64,000 nt of DNA from Blastocatellia bacterium (GTDB lineage: Bacteria; Acidobacteriota; Blastocatellia; Chloracidobacteriales; JADJPF01), in the NCBI GenBank assembly GCA_016713405.1, contig JADJPF010000020.1, positions 310,001 to 374,000 on the forward strand, written 5' to 3'. Below, one piece after another: positions 52,461-60,846 of this stretch; within the stretch, counting starts at the first letter, position 1, and each line of letters starts with the position of its first letter. The position numbers were made by a program, and so were the translations under genes. Under the pieces are notes generated by a model. The model had not been told where the DNA came from. It worked only from the letters and a program-made list of their open reading frames with translations, and did no database searches.

Positions 52461-54524
52461 ATGAAGGTCTACGCAACACAGGAAATTCGTAATATCGGCG
52501 TTGTCGGTCATGGGCAAGCAGGAAAAACCTCATTGATTGCGGCAATGCTTTTTAGCTCTGGAGCAGTTAACCGTTTGGGGCGTGTTGCTGATGGTACGGC
52601 TCCAACAGATATTGATGAAGTAGAAATTGCTCGAAAAATGTCAATTTTAACCACTCCAGCTTATGCTGAGTGGAAAGGCAATAAAATAAACTTTTTAGAT
52701 ACTCCTGGAGCTAGTGCTTTTATTCATGAGGCACGTGGCGCGCTTCGTGTATGTGATACAGCACTTTTTGTTATTGATGCTGTTAGTGGTATTGGTGTAA
52801 GTACAGAAAAAGCTTGGTCTTATGCAGAAGAATTTAACCTACCTAAAGCTATTGTAATCAATAAGATGGAGTATGAACGCGCTGATTTTAAAAATACTTT
52901 AGCTTCAATAAATGAGGTTTTTGGACGTGCTGCTATAGCTGTACATTTACCTATAGGAAGTGAAAAATCTTTTCGTGGTGTAGTAGATTTAGTTAAGATG
53001 AAAGCCTTTACCTTTGAAACCGATGGTAGCGGTAAAATGAAGGAAGTAGATGTGCCAGCAGATTTGCAGGATGAAGCTAGTTCGGCAAGGGAAGCTTTAA
53101 TTGAAATGATAGCTGAAGGTAATGACGCTTTATTAGAAAAGTTTTTTGAGCTAGGAACTTTGCCAGAAGAAGATATTTTACCTGGTATTAGAGTAGCTAT
53201 TTTAGAAAGACGTTTAGTTCCTGTATTTGCAACTTCTGCTATTAACAATATGGGTAGCCAAAGCTTAATGGATGCTATTATTAATTATTTACCTTCTCCA
53301 GCAGATTTTGTTGAAGTTACAGGGAAATCTAGTAATGAAGCTGATGCAGAAGAAGTTAGCCGTAAAATTGATAGTTCTGAGCCTTACTCAGCTTTTGTTT
53401 TCCGTACTGTTGCAGATCAATTTGGCAAAATTACTTTGTGTAAAATCTACTCTGGAGTAGTTAAAGCCGATGCTACAGTCTATAACTTAAGCAAAGGTGT
53501 GCCAGAAAGACTTGGGCCAATCCACGTAATTCAAGGCAACAAAATGGAGAAAATCACAGAAGCAAATGCTGGAGACATTATTGCTGTTACTAAATTAAAA
53601 GAAACAGCAACAGGTGATACATTTGCTGATAAAGCTACCCCAATTCTTTATCAACCTGTACGTTTCCCAGAACCTGCTATAAACTTTGCTATTGTGCCTA
53701 AATCAAGACAAGATGAAGACAAACTTTCTACTGCACTAAGCAAAATGCTAGAAGAAGACCAAGCTCTTCGCTATACCCGAGATATTCAAACAAAACAATT
53801 TTTACTCTCTGGTTCAGGACAATTACACGTAGAAGCCGCAGTTGAAAAACTAAAACGTCGTTATGGTGTAGAAGTAGAATTACATACTCCAAAAGTACCT
53901 TACAAAGAAACCATTAAAGCCCGTGTTGAAGTACAAGGACGACATAAAAAACAATCTGGTGGACGTGGGCAATTTGGCGATTGTAAATGTATTTTTGAAC
54001 CACAACCTCGTGGCGCAGGTTTTGAATTTGTAGACAAAATCTTTGGTGGCTCAGTCCCAGCTAATTTTCGCCCTGCAATTGAAAAAGGTATTATAGAAGC
54101 TTCAGAAAGTGGAACTTTAGCAGGTTATGTTGTAGTTGATTTTAAGGTAGAGTTAATTGATGGATCTTACCATCCAGTAGATTCTGACGAACTTTCATTT
54201 AAGATCGCAGGACGTAAAGCCTTCCGTAATGCTATGGAAAAAGCCAAACCTATTTTATTAGAACCAGTAATGAATATAGAAGTTGTTGCTCCACAAGAAT
54301 TTTCTGGTGATTTAATGGGCGATCTTAATTCTAGACGCGGACGCATTCAAGGTATGGATGCTCGCGGCTCTCAACAAGTAATTAAAGCTCAAGTGCCTTT
54401 ATCAGAAATGCTTAACTATCAGCCTACATTAAATTCTATTACGGCTGCCCGTGGTAGCTATTCAATGGAATTTTCTCACTATGACGAAGTGCCAGCACTA
54501 ATTGCGCAAAAAAGTAATTGCTGA
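52461..54524 (+). CDS. Elongation factor G-like translational GTPase
   Basis: 687 residues as read. The G domain has GHGQAGKTSL (P-loop), DTPGA (G3) and NKME (G4), then EF-G domains II-V (SGSGQLHVEAAVEKLKRRYG, GRGQFGDCKCIFEP, GDLMGDLNSRRGRIQGMD). The diverged P-loop and DTPGA mark it as an EF-G paralogue (EF-G-like, fusA2 type) rather than canonical EF-G. The end is frameshifted: after ALIAQK the next frame gives VIAEAQAEGHVRVSEED and stops at 54565-54567. A run of six A (54508-54513) is the likely site, with one base too many. No rpsL/rpsG/tuf around, consistent with a paralogue. Confidence 0.9.
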   Translation: MKVYATQEIRNIGVVGHGQAGKTSLIAAMLFSSGAVNRLGRVADGTAPTDIDEVEIARKMSILTTPAYAEWKGNKINFLDTPGASAFIHEARGALRVCDTALFVIDAVSGIGVSTEKAWSYAEEFNLPKAIVINKMEYERADFKNTLASINEVFGRAAIAVHLPIGSEKSFRGVVDLVKMKAFTFETDGSGKMKEVDVPADLQDEASSAREALIEMIAEGNDALLEKFFELGTLPEEDILPGIRVAILERRLVPVFATSAINNMGSQSLMDAIINYLPSPADFVEVTGKSSNEADAEEVSRKIDSSEPYSAFVFRTVADQFGKITLCKIYSGVVKADATVYNLSKGVPERLGPIHVIQGNKMEKITEANAGDIIAVTKLKETATGDTFADKATPILYQPVRFPEPAINFAIVPKSRQDEDKLSTALSKMLEEDQALRYTRDIQTKQFLLSGSGQLHVEAAVEKLKRRYGVEVELHTPKVPYKETIKARVEVQGRHKKQSGGRGQFGDCKCIFEPQPRGAGFEFVDKIFGGSVPANFRPAIEKGIIEASESGTLAGYVVVDFKVELIDGSYHPVDSDELSFKIAGRKAFRNAMEKAKPILLEPVMNIEVVAPQEFSGDLMGDLNSRRGRIQGMDARGSQQVIKAQVPLSEMLNYQPTLNSITAARGSYSMEFSHYDEVPALIAQKSNC

Positions 54525-54580
54525 GGCTCAAGCTGAGGGCCATGTCAGAGTTAGTGAAGAAGATTAATTTTTCTTTTAGT

Positions 54581-54611
54581 AATACAAGGAAGAAACTCTC
54601 TTCCTTGTATT
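54581..54611. terminator. Strong stem-loop between convergent genes
   Basis: AATACAAGGAAGA (54581-54593) pairs with TCTTCCTTGTATT (54599-54611), a 13-bp stem with a 5-base loop, 13 bases after the corrected EF-G-like stop. T runs are short on both sides (TATTATTACT), so intrinsic termination is likely but not certain. Confidence 0.65.
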
Positions 54612-54615
54612 ATTA

Positions 54616-54939
54616 CTACCAACTAAACCATCCTTTTTTCTGCTTTGTTTTCTGATCTTCTTCTGCTATAGCTTGTTTAGCTTCTGCCTGTCCTACTTTA
54701 TTATTAACTTTTCCTGACATTTCTTCTAAAGTGCTGTTTAATGAATCTGTGCTATTCATTAAATTATCTAAGGCTGAAAGTCCCATTGACAAATTAGATA
54801 AAGGTTCTGGTGCTGAAGGAGTGCGACCTGTTTTTTTAGCTACTAGGCCATTTAAGATTACTTCTTCATCAGCAGTTAAAGTATTATGAAGTTTTTTTTG
54901 TAACAATTCTTTTAATAATAATTGGTCTTGTTCTGTCAT
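54616..54939 (-). CDS. Small helical protein of unknown function
   Basis: 107 residues, acidic and helical (MTEQDQLLLKELLQKKLHNT, TADEEVILNGLVAKK). Ser/Asn/Leu-rich middle, and a Lys-rich end closing with GWFSW. No signal or membrane segment. AAGG precedes the ATG. Family not recognised; end bounded by a hairpin shared with the convergent GTPase gene. Confidence 0.6.
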   Translation of the reverse strand: MTEQDQLLLKELLQKKLHNTLTADEEVILNGLVAKKTGRTPSAPEPLSNLSMGLSALDNLMNSTDSLNSTLEEMSGKVNNKVGQAEAKQAIAEEDQKTKQKKGWFSW

Positions 54940-55005
54940 AAGGTTTCCTTAGTTTTGATAGTCTATTTTCCTATATTAATTTTTATTTCGCTAGCAGTAA
55001 TTTTT

Positions 55006-55605
55006 CTAATCTTCATCAAACATATCTGATGGAACAAAAGTAAAATTAAAGCCACTAGCACCAAGTTTAAGAGTAAGTTTGTTTAAGATCTTTCTAATTT
55101 TATTAGCATCATCATATGGGCCATTTATATAAAAAGGTTTGCCATCTTTACCAAAAGTGAAGAGTTCTTTACATTCATTTATATCTATACCTTCAAAGAT
55201 TTGTTGTGTTTTTTTATAGTCTGGATGAGGCTTAAAGCCTAAATTTTTAGCATAGTCCACTAAGTTTTCTATTAGTTTGCAAGCATAAGAAGGTAATACA
55301 GAATTAAATGTTTGGTCTTCTTCTAGGGTATTAACAATATTATTATATTCAGCTAAAGAAATTTCCTTAATAAAAGAATCTTTAACTCCTAAACAAAATA
55401 TATCTAGTAAAAACATTGCTATAAGAATATTCTCATTTTGCAGTTTTCGACTTACAACAATATGACCTATTCCACTTTCAAAAAGGTCTTGAGGTATTAA
55501 GCATTCATAGATAGGTGTATTGACTAGAGAATTTTTTGTTTGAGCATCTTTTACAATAGCTTTTTTACTAGCTTTTTGTTTTTGCTGCTGTTGGTTATTT
55601 TCCAT
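55006..55605 (-). CDS. Conserved protein of unknown function with CLGVKD motif
   Basis: 199 residues. The Gln/Lys-rich N-terminus is followed by IYECLIPQDLFESGIGHIVVSR, then AMFLLDIFCLGVKDSFIKE, and a C-terminal part KLGASGFNFTFVPSDMFDED. The pattern G-x-G-x-V-x-x-R and FLxDxxCLGVKD recurs, as I recall, in uncharacterised proteins of several phyla, sometimes with SEC-C motifs; I cannot name a function. It stands alone between the small helical gene and the UDP-sugar decarboxylase (divergent). Confidence 0.65.
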   Translation of the reverse strand: MENNQQQQKQKASKKAIVKDAQTKNSLVNTPIYECLIPQDLFESGIGHIVVSRKLQNENILIAMFLLDIFCLGVKDSFIKEISLAEYNNIVNTLEEDQTFNSVLPSYACKLIENLVDYAKNLGFKPHPDYKKTQQIFEGIDINECKELFTFGKDGKPFYINGPYDDANKIRKILNKLTLKLGASGFNFTFVPSDMFDED

Positions 55606-55724
55606 ATTTTTTTATTCAAAAGAGATATTTGGTTTAATCTTTTTCTTTAATATGTAAAATATCATTGTTTTAGTTTGAACTGGTAATATAAGTAAGAAAA
55701 ATTTTAGTAAAAAGGAAAAAATTT

Positions 55725-56663
55725 GTGAGAATATTAGTTACTGGTGGTGCTGGTTTTATTGGAACTCATCTTTGTCATCGTCTAATTGAAGCAGAAAATG
55801 AAGTTATTTGTTTAGACAATTTTTTTACTGGGCAAAAAAATAATATTGCGGATTTGCTTACATATCCTAACTTTGAACTAATTCGTCATGATATTACTCA
55901 ACCAATTTTTCTAGAAGTCGACCAGATTTATAATTTAGCTTGTCCTGCCTCACCAGTTCATTACCAATATAATCCTGTTAAAACTATTAAAACCAATATC
56001 TTAGGTACATTAAATATGCTAGGGCTAGCTAAGCGAGTAAAAGCACGTATCTTACAAGCATCAACCTCAGAAGTTTATGGCGACCCATTACAGCACCCAC
56101 AAAAGGAAGAATACTGGGGTAATGTTAATCCTATTGGGATACGTAGTTGTTATGATGAAGGAAAACGTACAGCAGAAACCTTAATGATGGACTATTACAG
56201 GCAAAATAAAGTTGATGTGCGTATTATCCGTATTTTTAACACATATGGCCCATTTATGCATGAAAATGATGGCCGAGTGGTATCAAATTTTATTGTTCAA
56301 GCCTTAAGAAACAAAGATATTACGGTTTATGGGGATGGTTCACAAACACGGTCTTTTTGTTATGTAGATGATTTAGTATCAGGAATGATAAAGATGATGG
56401 AGCAGCCAGATTTTATTGGGCCAGTAAATTTAGGTAATCCAGAAGAATATACAGTTTTAGAACTAGCACAAAAAATAATAAAAATGGTTCATAGCCAGTC
56501 AAAAGTTGTGTTTAAGCCACTTCCAGAAAATGATCCAACAAGACGACGACCTGATATTACTTTGGCAAAAGAAAAATTAAACTGGCAACCTACAATACCA
56601 GTTGACCAGGGTTTAGAGAAAACTATTGAGTACTTCCGAAAAGTAGTTTCAAGAGATAAATAG
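55725..56663 (+). CDS. UDP-glucuronate decarboxylase (UXS)-type NAD-dependent enzyme
   Basis: 312 residues from a GTG start (55725), 8 bases after AAAGGA. Rossmann motif GGAGFIG (7-13), STSEVYGDPLQHPQKE and the catalytic YxxxK in SCYDEGKR are typical of UXS, which turns UDP-glucuronate into UDP-xylose. RIFNTYGPFM and GSQTRSFCYVDDLV complete the family. It has no membrane part, unlike eukaryotic UXS. A radical SAM gene follows after 117 bases on the same strand; they may act in one sugar or polymer pathway. dTDP-glucose dehydratase is the less likely alternative. Confidence 0.88.
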   Translation: MRILVTGGAGFIGTHLCHRLIEAENEVICLDNFFTGQKNNIADLLTYPNFELIRHDITQPIFLEVDQIYNLACPASPVHYQYNPVKTIKTNILGTLNMLGLAKRVKARILQASTSEVYGDPLQHPQKEEYWGNVNPIGIRSCYDEGKRTAETLMMDYYRQNKVDVRIIRIFNTYGPFMHENDGRVVSNFIVQALRNKDITVYGDGSQTRSFCYVDDLVSGMIKMMEQPDFIGPVNLGNPEEYTVLELAQKIIKMVHSQSKVVFKPLPENDPTRRRPDITLAKEKLNWQPTIPVDQGLEKTIEYFRKVVSRDK

Positions 56664-56780
56664 CTTATTATCTAGTAAATAGCAAACCTTTAAGCTTTCC
56701 AAGGATGGTTGACAAAGACTTTAATAAAAACATACCATACCAAGTTTTAACAATTTGTTTTCTTTCAAGGAGTATTACAG

Positions 56781-57890
56781 ATGCATCAAGCAGACCTAAA
56801 AACCGATCCTTTTACACCTCTAAAATTGTTTTCTCATATGGAAACAATGTATGGTTGGTGGAAAGGAGAAAATGTCTATCCAATTACAATGGAATTAGGC
56901 CCTTCCACTTTATGTAATCATTTTTGTACTTGGTGTATGCATGGCGGTTATTTTGGTACTCATAAAGGTGATAAAAAATCCCTTAAAATGTATCCTGACA
57001 ATAGCATAATGTCTTTTGAATTTTACCGGGGTCTTTGTGATGAGCTAGCAACACTAGGCACTAAATCTATGATATTTTCTGGAAGTGGAGAGCCTTTTGT
57101 TAATCCAGAATTAATGGATTTTATTGAGTACACAAAGAAAAAAGGTATTGATGTTGCAGCAATTACTCATGGTGGATTACTAACTAGAGAACGTGCCAAG
57201 GTAGTAGCAGCTAATTTAAGTTGGATTAGAATTTCGCTAAATTCAGGAACAGCAAAAACTCGCCAAGAAATCCATAAAGTAGATGATTTTGAAAAGGTTT
57301 TAGGCCATTTAGCAGGACTAGCAGAAGAAAAGAAAATACAAAATTCTAAAATCCATATAGGGGCTGGAATTGCTGTTTGCCCAGAAAATTGGGAAGAAGT
57401 TTATGAAGGTGCAAAGCGTGTACGGGAAACCGGAGTAGATTATTTCCAAATTAAACCTGTAATTTGGCATCCAATGTCAAAAGATAAACAATATGAAGAA
57501 GAGTTTTTCCGTAATGCTTTACCCTTAATTCGTAAAGCTAAAGAACTAGAAACAGATACTTTTAAGGTTTTTGTTAAAGAAGATCAATTTATTGGTGTTT
57601 TATCTCCTGATTATGAACGTAGCACTTATAAGAAATGCTACTCAACTTTCTTTCCTGTTATTGAAGCAAATAAAAAAGTTTATTATTGTTCTCAAACTAG
57701 AGGGCTTCCAGAGTTTTGCTTAGGTGATTTATCAGTAAATACTTTTAAGGAAATTTGGGAAAGTGAACAAAGACAAAAAGTAATTGAAAGTATAGATATT
57801 AGTAAATGTCAGCCTATTTGCCGATGTCATCAGCTTAATAAGACACTTTGGGCAATTAGACACCCACAAAATGCACCTAATTTTGTTTAA
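56781..57890 (+). CDS. Radical SAM protein with SPASM-like C-terminus
   Basis: 369 residues. The [4Fe-4S] motif is CNHFCTWC (Cys45, 49, 52), followed by the GGE-like SGSGEPFVNPELM and THGGLLTRERAK. The C-terminal region has further cysteines: CYSTFFPVIE, YYCSQTRGLPEFCLGDL and CQPICRCH, which suggest one or two auxiliary clusters as in SPASM/twitch proteins. AAGGAG lies before the ATG. It follows the UXS-like gene. Peptide or sugar modification is possible; the substrate cannot be told from sequence. A terminator follows. Confidence 0.85.
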   Translation: MHQADLKTDPFTPLKLFSHMETMYGWWKGENVYPITMELGPSTLCNHFCTWCMHGGYFGTHKGDKKSLKMYPDNSIMSFEFYRGLCDELATLGTKSMIFSGSGEPFVNPELMDFIEYTKKKGIDVAAITHGGLLTRERAKVVAANLSWIRISLNSGTAKTRQEIHKVDDFEKVLGHLAGLAEEKKIQNSKIHIGAGIAVCPENWEEVYEGAKRVRETGVDYFQIKPVIWHPMSKDKQYEEEFFRNALPLIRKAKELETDTFKVFVKEDQFIGVLSPDYERSTYKKCYSTFFPVIEANKKVYYCSQTRGLPEFCLGDLSVNTFKEIWESEQRQKVIESIDISKCQPICRCHQLNKTLWAIRHPQNAPNFV

Positions 57891-57913
57891 GGATTTATGT
57901 TGATCTAAAATTA

Positions 57914-57950
57914 ACTAAAATGGCAGTTGCCAACTGCCATTTTTAGTTTT
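57914..57950. terminator. Bidirectional intrinsic terminator
   Basis: AAAATGGCAGTT (57917-57928) pairs with AACTGCCATTTT (57932-57943), with a 3-base loop and T runs on the plus side (TTTTTAGTTTT) and A/T flanks on the other. It sits between the convergent radical SAM and PilZ genes. Confidence 0.85.
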
Positions 57951-57956
57951 AAGACT

Positions 57957-58448
57957 TTAAGATTTTTTGGTGTTAGTAGTTTCAATAGCTTGACTAATCA
58001 TTTTAGCCCAAGCATCGCTTGCTTCTACTATCTTTAACCCAGCAGAATTAGATTTACCATCTTGCCAAACTAACTCAATAATTACTGCGGCTTCAAACTT
58101 AGTATCAGGCACAGAAAGAGTTAATACACTACCTTGTTCTATTTGATGGGTAATAGAAATTTTAGCTCCAGACAAACTTACATCGTGCGTAAAGGTTTGC
58201 TCAGAGAATTTTTGCCCTTCTCGATCAACCCCGCTAATACCAATTTTCAATTTAATTGAATGGCGAACCTCCGTCCGACGATCCTGATTTTCTTGTTGCT
58301 GTTTCATATCATCATAGAGATCGTCATAACAAAGCTGACAAACTTTACGATAATTTTGACGACGTACAACTTCACGAAATTCTGGTAGACGCGTCAGATC
58401 GAACAGATGGTCAACACTCTCTTCGCAACTGTCGCAAAAACCTTGCAT
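57957..58448 (-). CDS. Zinc-finger PilZ-domain protein
   Basis: 163 residues. The N-terminus has four Cys (FCDSCEES and VCQLCYDD), a likely zinc site. A PilZ domain (about 58-150) shows RRTEVRHS, close to the RxxxR c-di-GMP-binding motif, and DVSLSGAKI, matching D/N-x-S-x-x-G. It is a candidate cyclic-di-GMP effector. Output partner unknown; no diguanylate cyclase is near. GGAG lies before the ATG. Confidence 0.87.
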   Translation of the reverse strand: MQGFCDSCEESVDHLFDLTRLPEFREVVRRQNYRKVCQLCYDDLYDDMKQQQENQDRRTEVRHSIKLKIGISGVDREGQKFSEQTFTHDVSLSGAKISITHQIEQGSVLTLSVPDTKFEAAVIIELVWQDGKSNSAGLKIVEASDAWAKMISQAIETTNTKKS

Positions 58449-58829
58449 CAGATTATTCTCCTTAATCTAATTTAAATAACTTATGAATTACGGTTTATTA
58501 CTTTACTAACAATTCTTAGGTAGGGTGGCTGGTATTGCAAGGTTTTCCAGACTTTACTTACCATATATTAACAATAGAGATTATTTAGTAAAGCAAGCAA
58601 GTGTTGGACTACAAATCATTGAAATTGCTCCATTGTAACATATAATTTTTACTAGAAAAGAGCATTTTCTAATTAGAAAAAAGATTTATTTAATCTGTTA
58701 ATTTCAACTCTTGTTTGGCAAAACTTAGAAGCAAAAATGAAACAAAATTTTTCTTTGAGAGTTATATAAATTGACCATTTTTCTTTAATTTTGACTAAAA
58801 TAAATAAAATTTTTACCGAGGGTTTAACT
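58449..58829. other. 381-base AT-rich intergenic region
   Basis: No gene recognised. It holds the divergent promoters of the PilZ gene and the HtrA gene, and a perfect palindrome at 58665-58680. GAGGG at 58818-58822 decides the HtrA start. Confidence 0.45.
58665..58680. promoter_or_regulatory. Perfect 16-bp palindrome, possible operator
   Basis: TTTTCTAATTAGAAAA is perfectly self-complementary and stands about 150 bases before the HtrA ATG. TAGAAAA also occurs 13 bases earlier (58653-58659). In AT-rich DNA such a palindrome can occur by chance, so function is only suggested. Confidence 0.3.
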
Positions 58830-60017
58830 ATGTATCGTCTAACAGTCAGACAATTAATCTTACTTTCAGTTATTTCCGCAGTACTGGCTGGTGGTATTGT
58901 TGCTATTTATGATCGTTATTGGCGTTTTGCCTTATCTACTGCTAGTACCAATACAGAAATTACTTCAACACCAATTGATACAGAAACTCCTAAAATAGCA
59001 AAAACAGATGCTTTTTCCTTAGATGAACAAAATAATATACAGGTTTATGACAATATTAGCCCAGGGGTAGTTAATATTACTAGTACTGCCTACCTAGAAG
59101 ATTTTTGGGGTAATGAAGTTGAAGCCCAGCAAGGAACAGGATCCGGTTCTATTATTGATAAAAAAGGACATATCTTAACTAATGTACATGTAATTAAAGA
59201 TGCTCAAGAGTTAACTGTAACTTTAGCTGATAAAAGCACTTACAAAGCAAAGGTAATAGGTAAAGATCCAGACAATGATTTAGCTGTAATAAAGATAGAT
59301 GCTCCTATAGAAAAACTTCATGTTGTTCCTTTAGGTAATTCTCAAGAACTTCGTATTGGTCAAAAAGTATTAGCTATAGGTAATCCTTTTGGATTAGATC
59401 GAACTTTAACACGTGGAATTATTTCTGGCCTTGGTCGTCCACTAAAAACTGCTAATGGTCGTACAGTAGATAATGTAATACAAACAGATGCTTCTATTAA
59501 CCCTGGTAATTCTGGCGGGCCTCTACTTAATGCTAATGGGGAAATGATAGGGGTAAACACAGCTATTTATAGCCCTTCTGGTGGATCAGTTGGAATTGGT
59601 TTTGCGGTTCCAGTAGATATTGCTAAACGAGTAATACCAGAATTAATTAATTATGGGCAAGTCTTAAGACCTTGGCTAGCAGTTGCAACCCGTTCAATTA
59701 CCCCACAGCTTGCTAATGCAATAGATTTAGGAGTAAAAGAAGGTTTAATTATTACAGCCGTTTTACCTGAAGGCCCAGCAGGTCGTGCAGGCATTCGTGG
59801 GAGTGATAGACTAGTACGACGGGCCAATATGTACCATTTAGAAGCAGATGTGTTAACTAAAGTAGGCAATTACCCCATAAAGAATGAAGAAGATCTTTAT
59901 CGTGCATTAAATAACTTTAAACCTACAGACACAGTTCAAGTTGAAGTTTATCGAGACGGTCAACCTATCCAAATCACTATTAAACTTGAACCTAAGCCAA
60001 AGGCATATAATCGATAG
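58830..60017 (+). CDS. htrA: HtrA/DegP-type periplasmic serine protease
   Basis: 395 residues from ATG 58830 (an upstream TTG lacks a site). An N-terminal membrane anchor (about 9-28) is followed by an S1C trypsin-like domain with His120 (TNVHVIKDA), Asp150 (DPDNDLAVIKI) and Ser228 (INPGNSGGPLL). One PDZ domain (about 285-390: AIDLGVKEGLIITAVLPEGP, AGIRGSDRLV) follows. This single-PDZ membrane-anchored form resembles DegS or HhoA types. It degrades misfolded envelope proteins. An ATC-hydrolase-like gene follows after 53 bases. Confidence 0.93.
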   Translation: MYRLTVRQLILLSVISAVLAGGIVAIYDRYWRFALSTASTNTEITSTPIDTETPKIAKTDAFSLDEQNNIQVYDNISPGVVNITSTAYLEDFWGNEVEAQQGTGSGSIIDKKGHILTNVHVIKDAQELTVTLADKSTYKAKVIGKDPDNDLAVIKIDAPIEKLHVVPLGNSQELRIGQKVLAIGNPFGLDRTLTRGIISGLGRPLKTANGRTVDNVIQTDASINPGNSGGPLLNANGEMIGVNTAIYSPSGGSVGIGFAVPVDIAKRVIPELINYGQVLRPWLAVATRSITPQLANAIDLGVKEGLIITAVLPEGPAGRAGIRGSDRLVRRANMYHLEADVLTKVGNYPIKNEEDLYRALNNFKPTDTVQVEVYRDGQPIQITIKLEPKPKAYNR

Positions 60018-60070
60018 TTTGGCTACTAAATGAAAGGAATAAAAACCGCAACTGGATAAGAAGAAACTAG

Positions 60071-60748
60071 ATGAGTGTGAAAGAAACAACTAGTGTAAAT
60101 GTATTAAGGGTAATGATGTTTTATTTTCCAAAAACATCATTTAGATACTATGCACTACTAGCATTAAAAGAAGTAATGAAATTAGAGGATGCTAAAGAAG
60201 TTTGGAGCAAAACTTTAGCACAACAGAGAAAATTAGCATTAAAACGCCCATACTACTCACTAGGTACAAATCATTTACTACGTTATATGGAATGGGATTG
60301 TGCTTTGTATCTTGCAGCACAAGAGCAAGGCATTGCACAATCTTCTGCTAAAGAACTTATTGAGAAGATAAATTGGTCTATATTTGGCCCTGCAAATAAA
60401 GCTGTTTTTTATATATCACGTCTTCGTAGCAGTCAATTGTTGACTAGGATTGATTGGATAATTAGTTTAATGTTTTTACTTATCTTTACGGCACCTTTTA
60501 AGTATCATAAACACAGTAATTCTAATGAGGTAGCCTTTGATGTAACTTTATGCCCACTAGCAAATTACTTTAAAGAACAAAATGTTGTTGAGTTAACCGC
60601 TTCTGCTGCCTGTTCTCTTGATAATCATATGGCGAATTTATGGGGGGTTACTCTTACTCGTCCTCAAACTATTGCACAAAATCAGCCATTTTGTGAGTTT
60701 CATTTTCAGCCAAAACTTGTAAAACTAGAATCAGCCAAGCAAAAATAA
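60071..60748 (+). CDS. ATC-hydrolase-like protein (L-2-amino-thiazoline-4-carboxylate hydrolase family)
   Basis: 225 residues. The C-terminal half carries the family pattern FDVTLCPLANYFKEQNVVEL, then ACSLDNHMANLW and LTRPQTIAQNQPFCEFHF. The Cys of VTLCP and of QPFCEF are the likely catalytic/structural residues. The founding enzyme opens a thiazoline ring in cysteine synthesis, but most family members have unknown substrates. One hydrophobic segment (IDWIISLMFLLIFTAPF, about 133-150) sits mid-protein and is unexpected. It follows HtrA by 53 bases. Confidence 0.75.
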   Translation: MSVKETTSVNVLRVMMFYFPKTSFRYYALLALKEVMKLEDAKEVWSKTLAQQRKLALKRPYYSLGTNHLLRYMEWDCALYLAAQEQGIAQSSAKELIEKINWSIFGPANKAVFYISRLRSSQLLTRIDWIISLMFLLIFTAPFKYHKHSNSNEVAFDVTLCPLANYFKEQNVVELTASAACSLDNHMANLWGVTLTRPQTIAQNQPFCEFHFQPKLVKLESAKQK

Positions 60749-60789
60749 GAGCTAGTACTATAGTAGGCTTAGTGATATTAAATTAAATC

Positions 60790-60822
60790 AAAAAGGCAAC
60801 CCACGAAGGTTGCCTTTTTTGT
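60790..60822. terminator. Bidirectional intrinsic terminator
   Basis: AAAAAGGCAACC (60790-60801) pairs with GGTTGCCTTTTT (60808-60819), loop CACGAA. T runs on both strands. It lies between the convergent ATC-hydrolase-like and transketolase genes. Confidence 0.92.
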
Positions 60823-60846
60823 TAAATAATTTGTTTTTCTACAAAA

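Noticed and set aside
56705..56917. Short frame between the UXS and radical SAM genes
   Set aside because: It overlaps the start of the radical SAM gene in another frame and has no homology signal.
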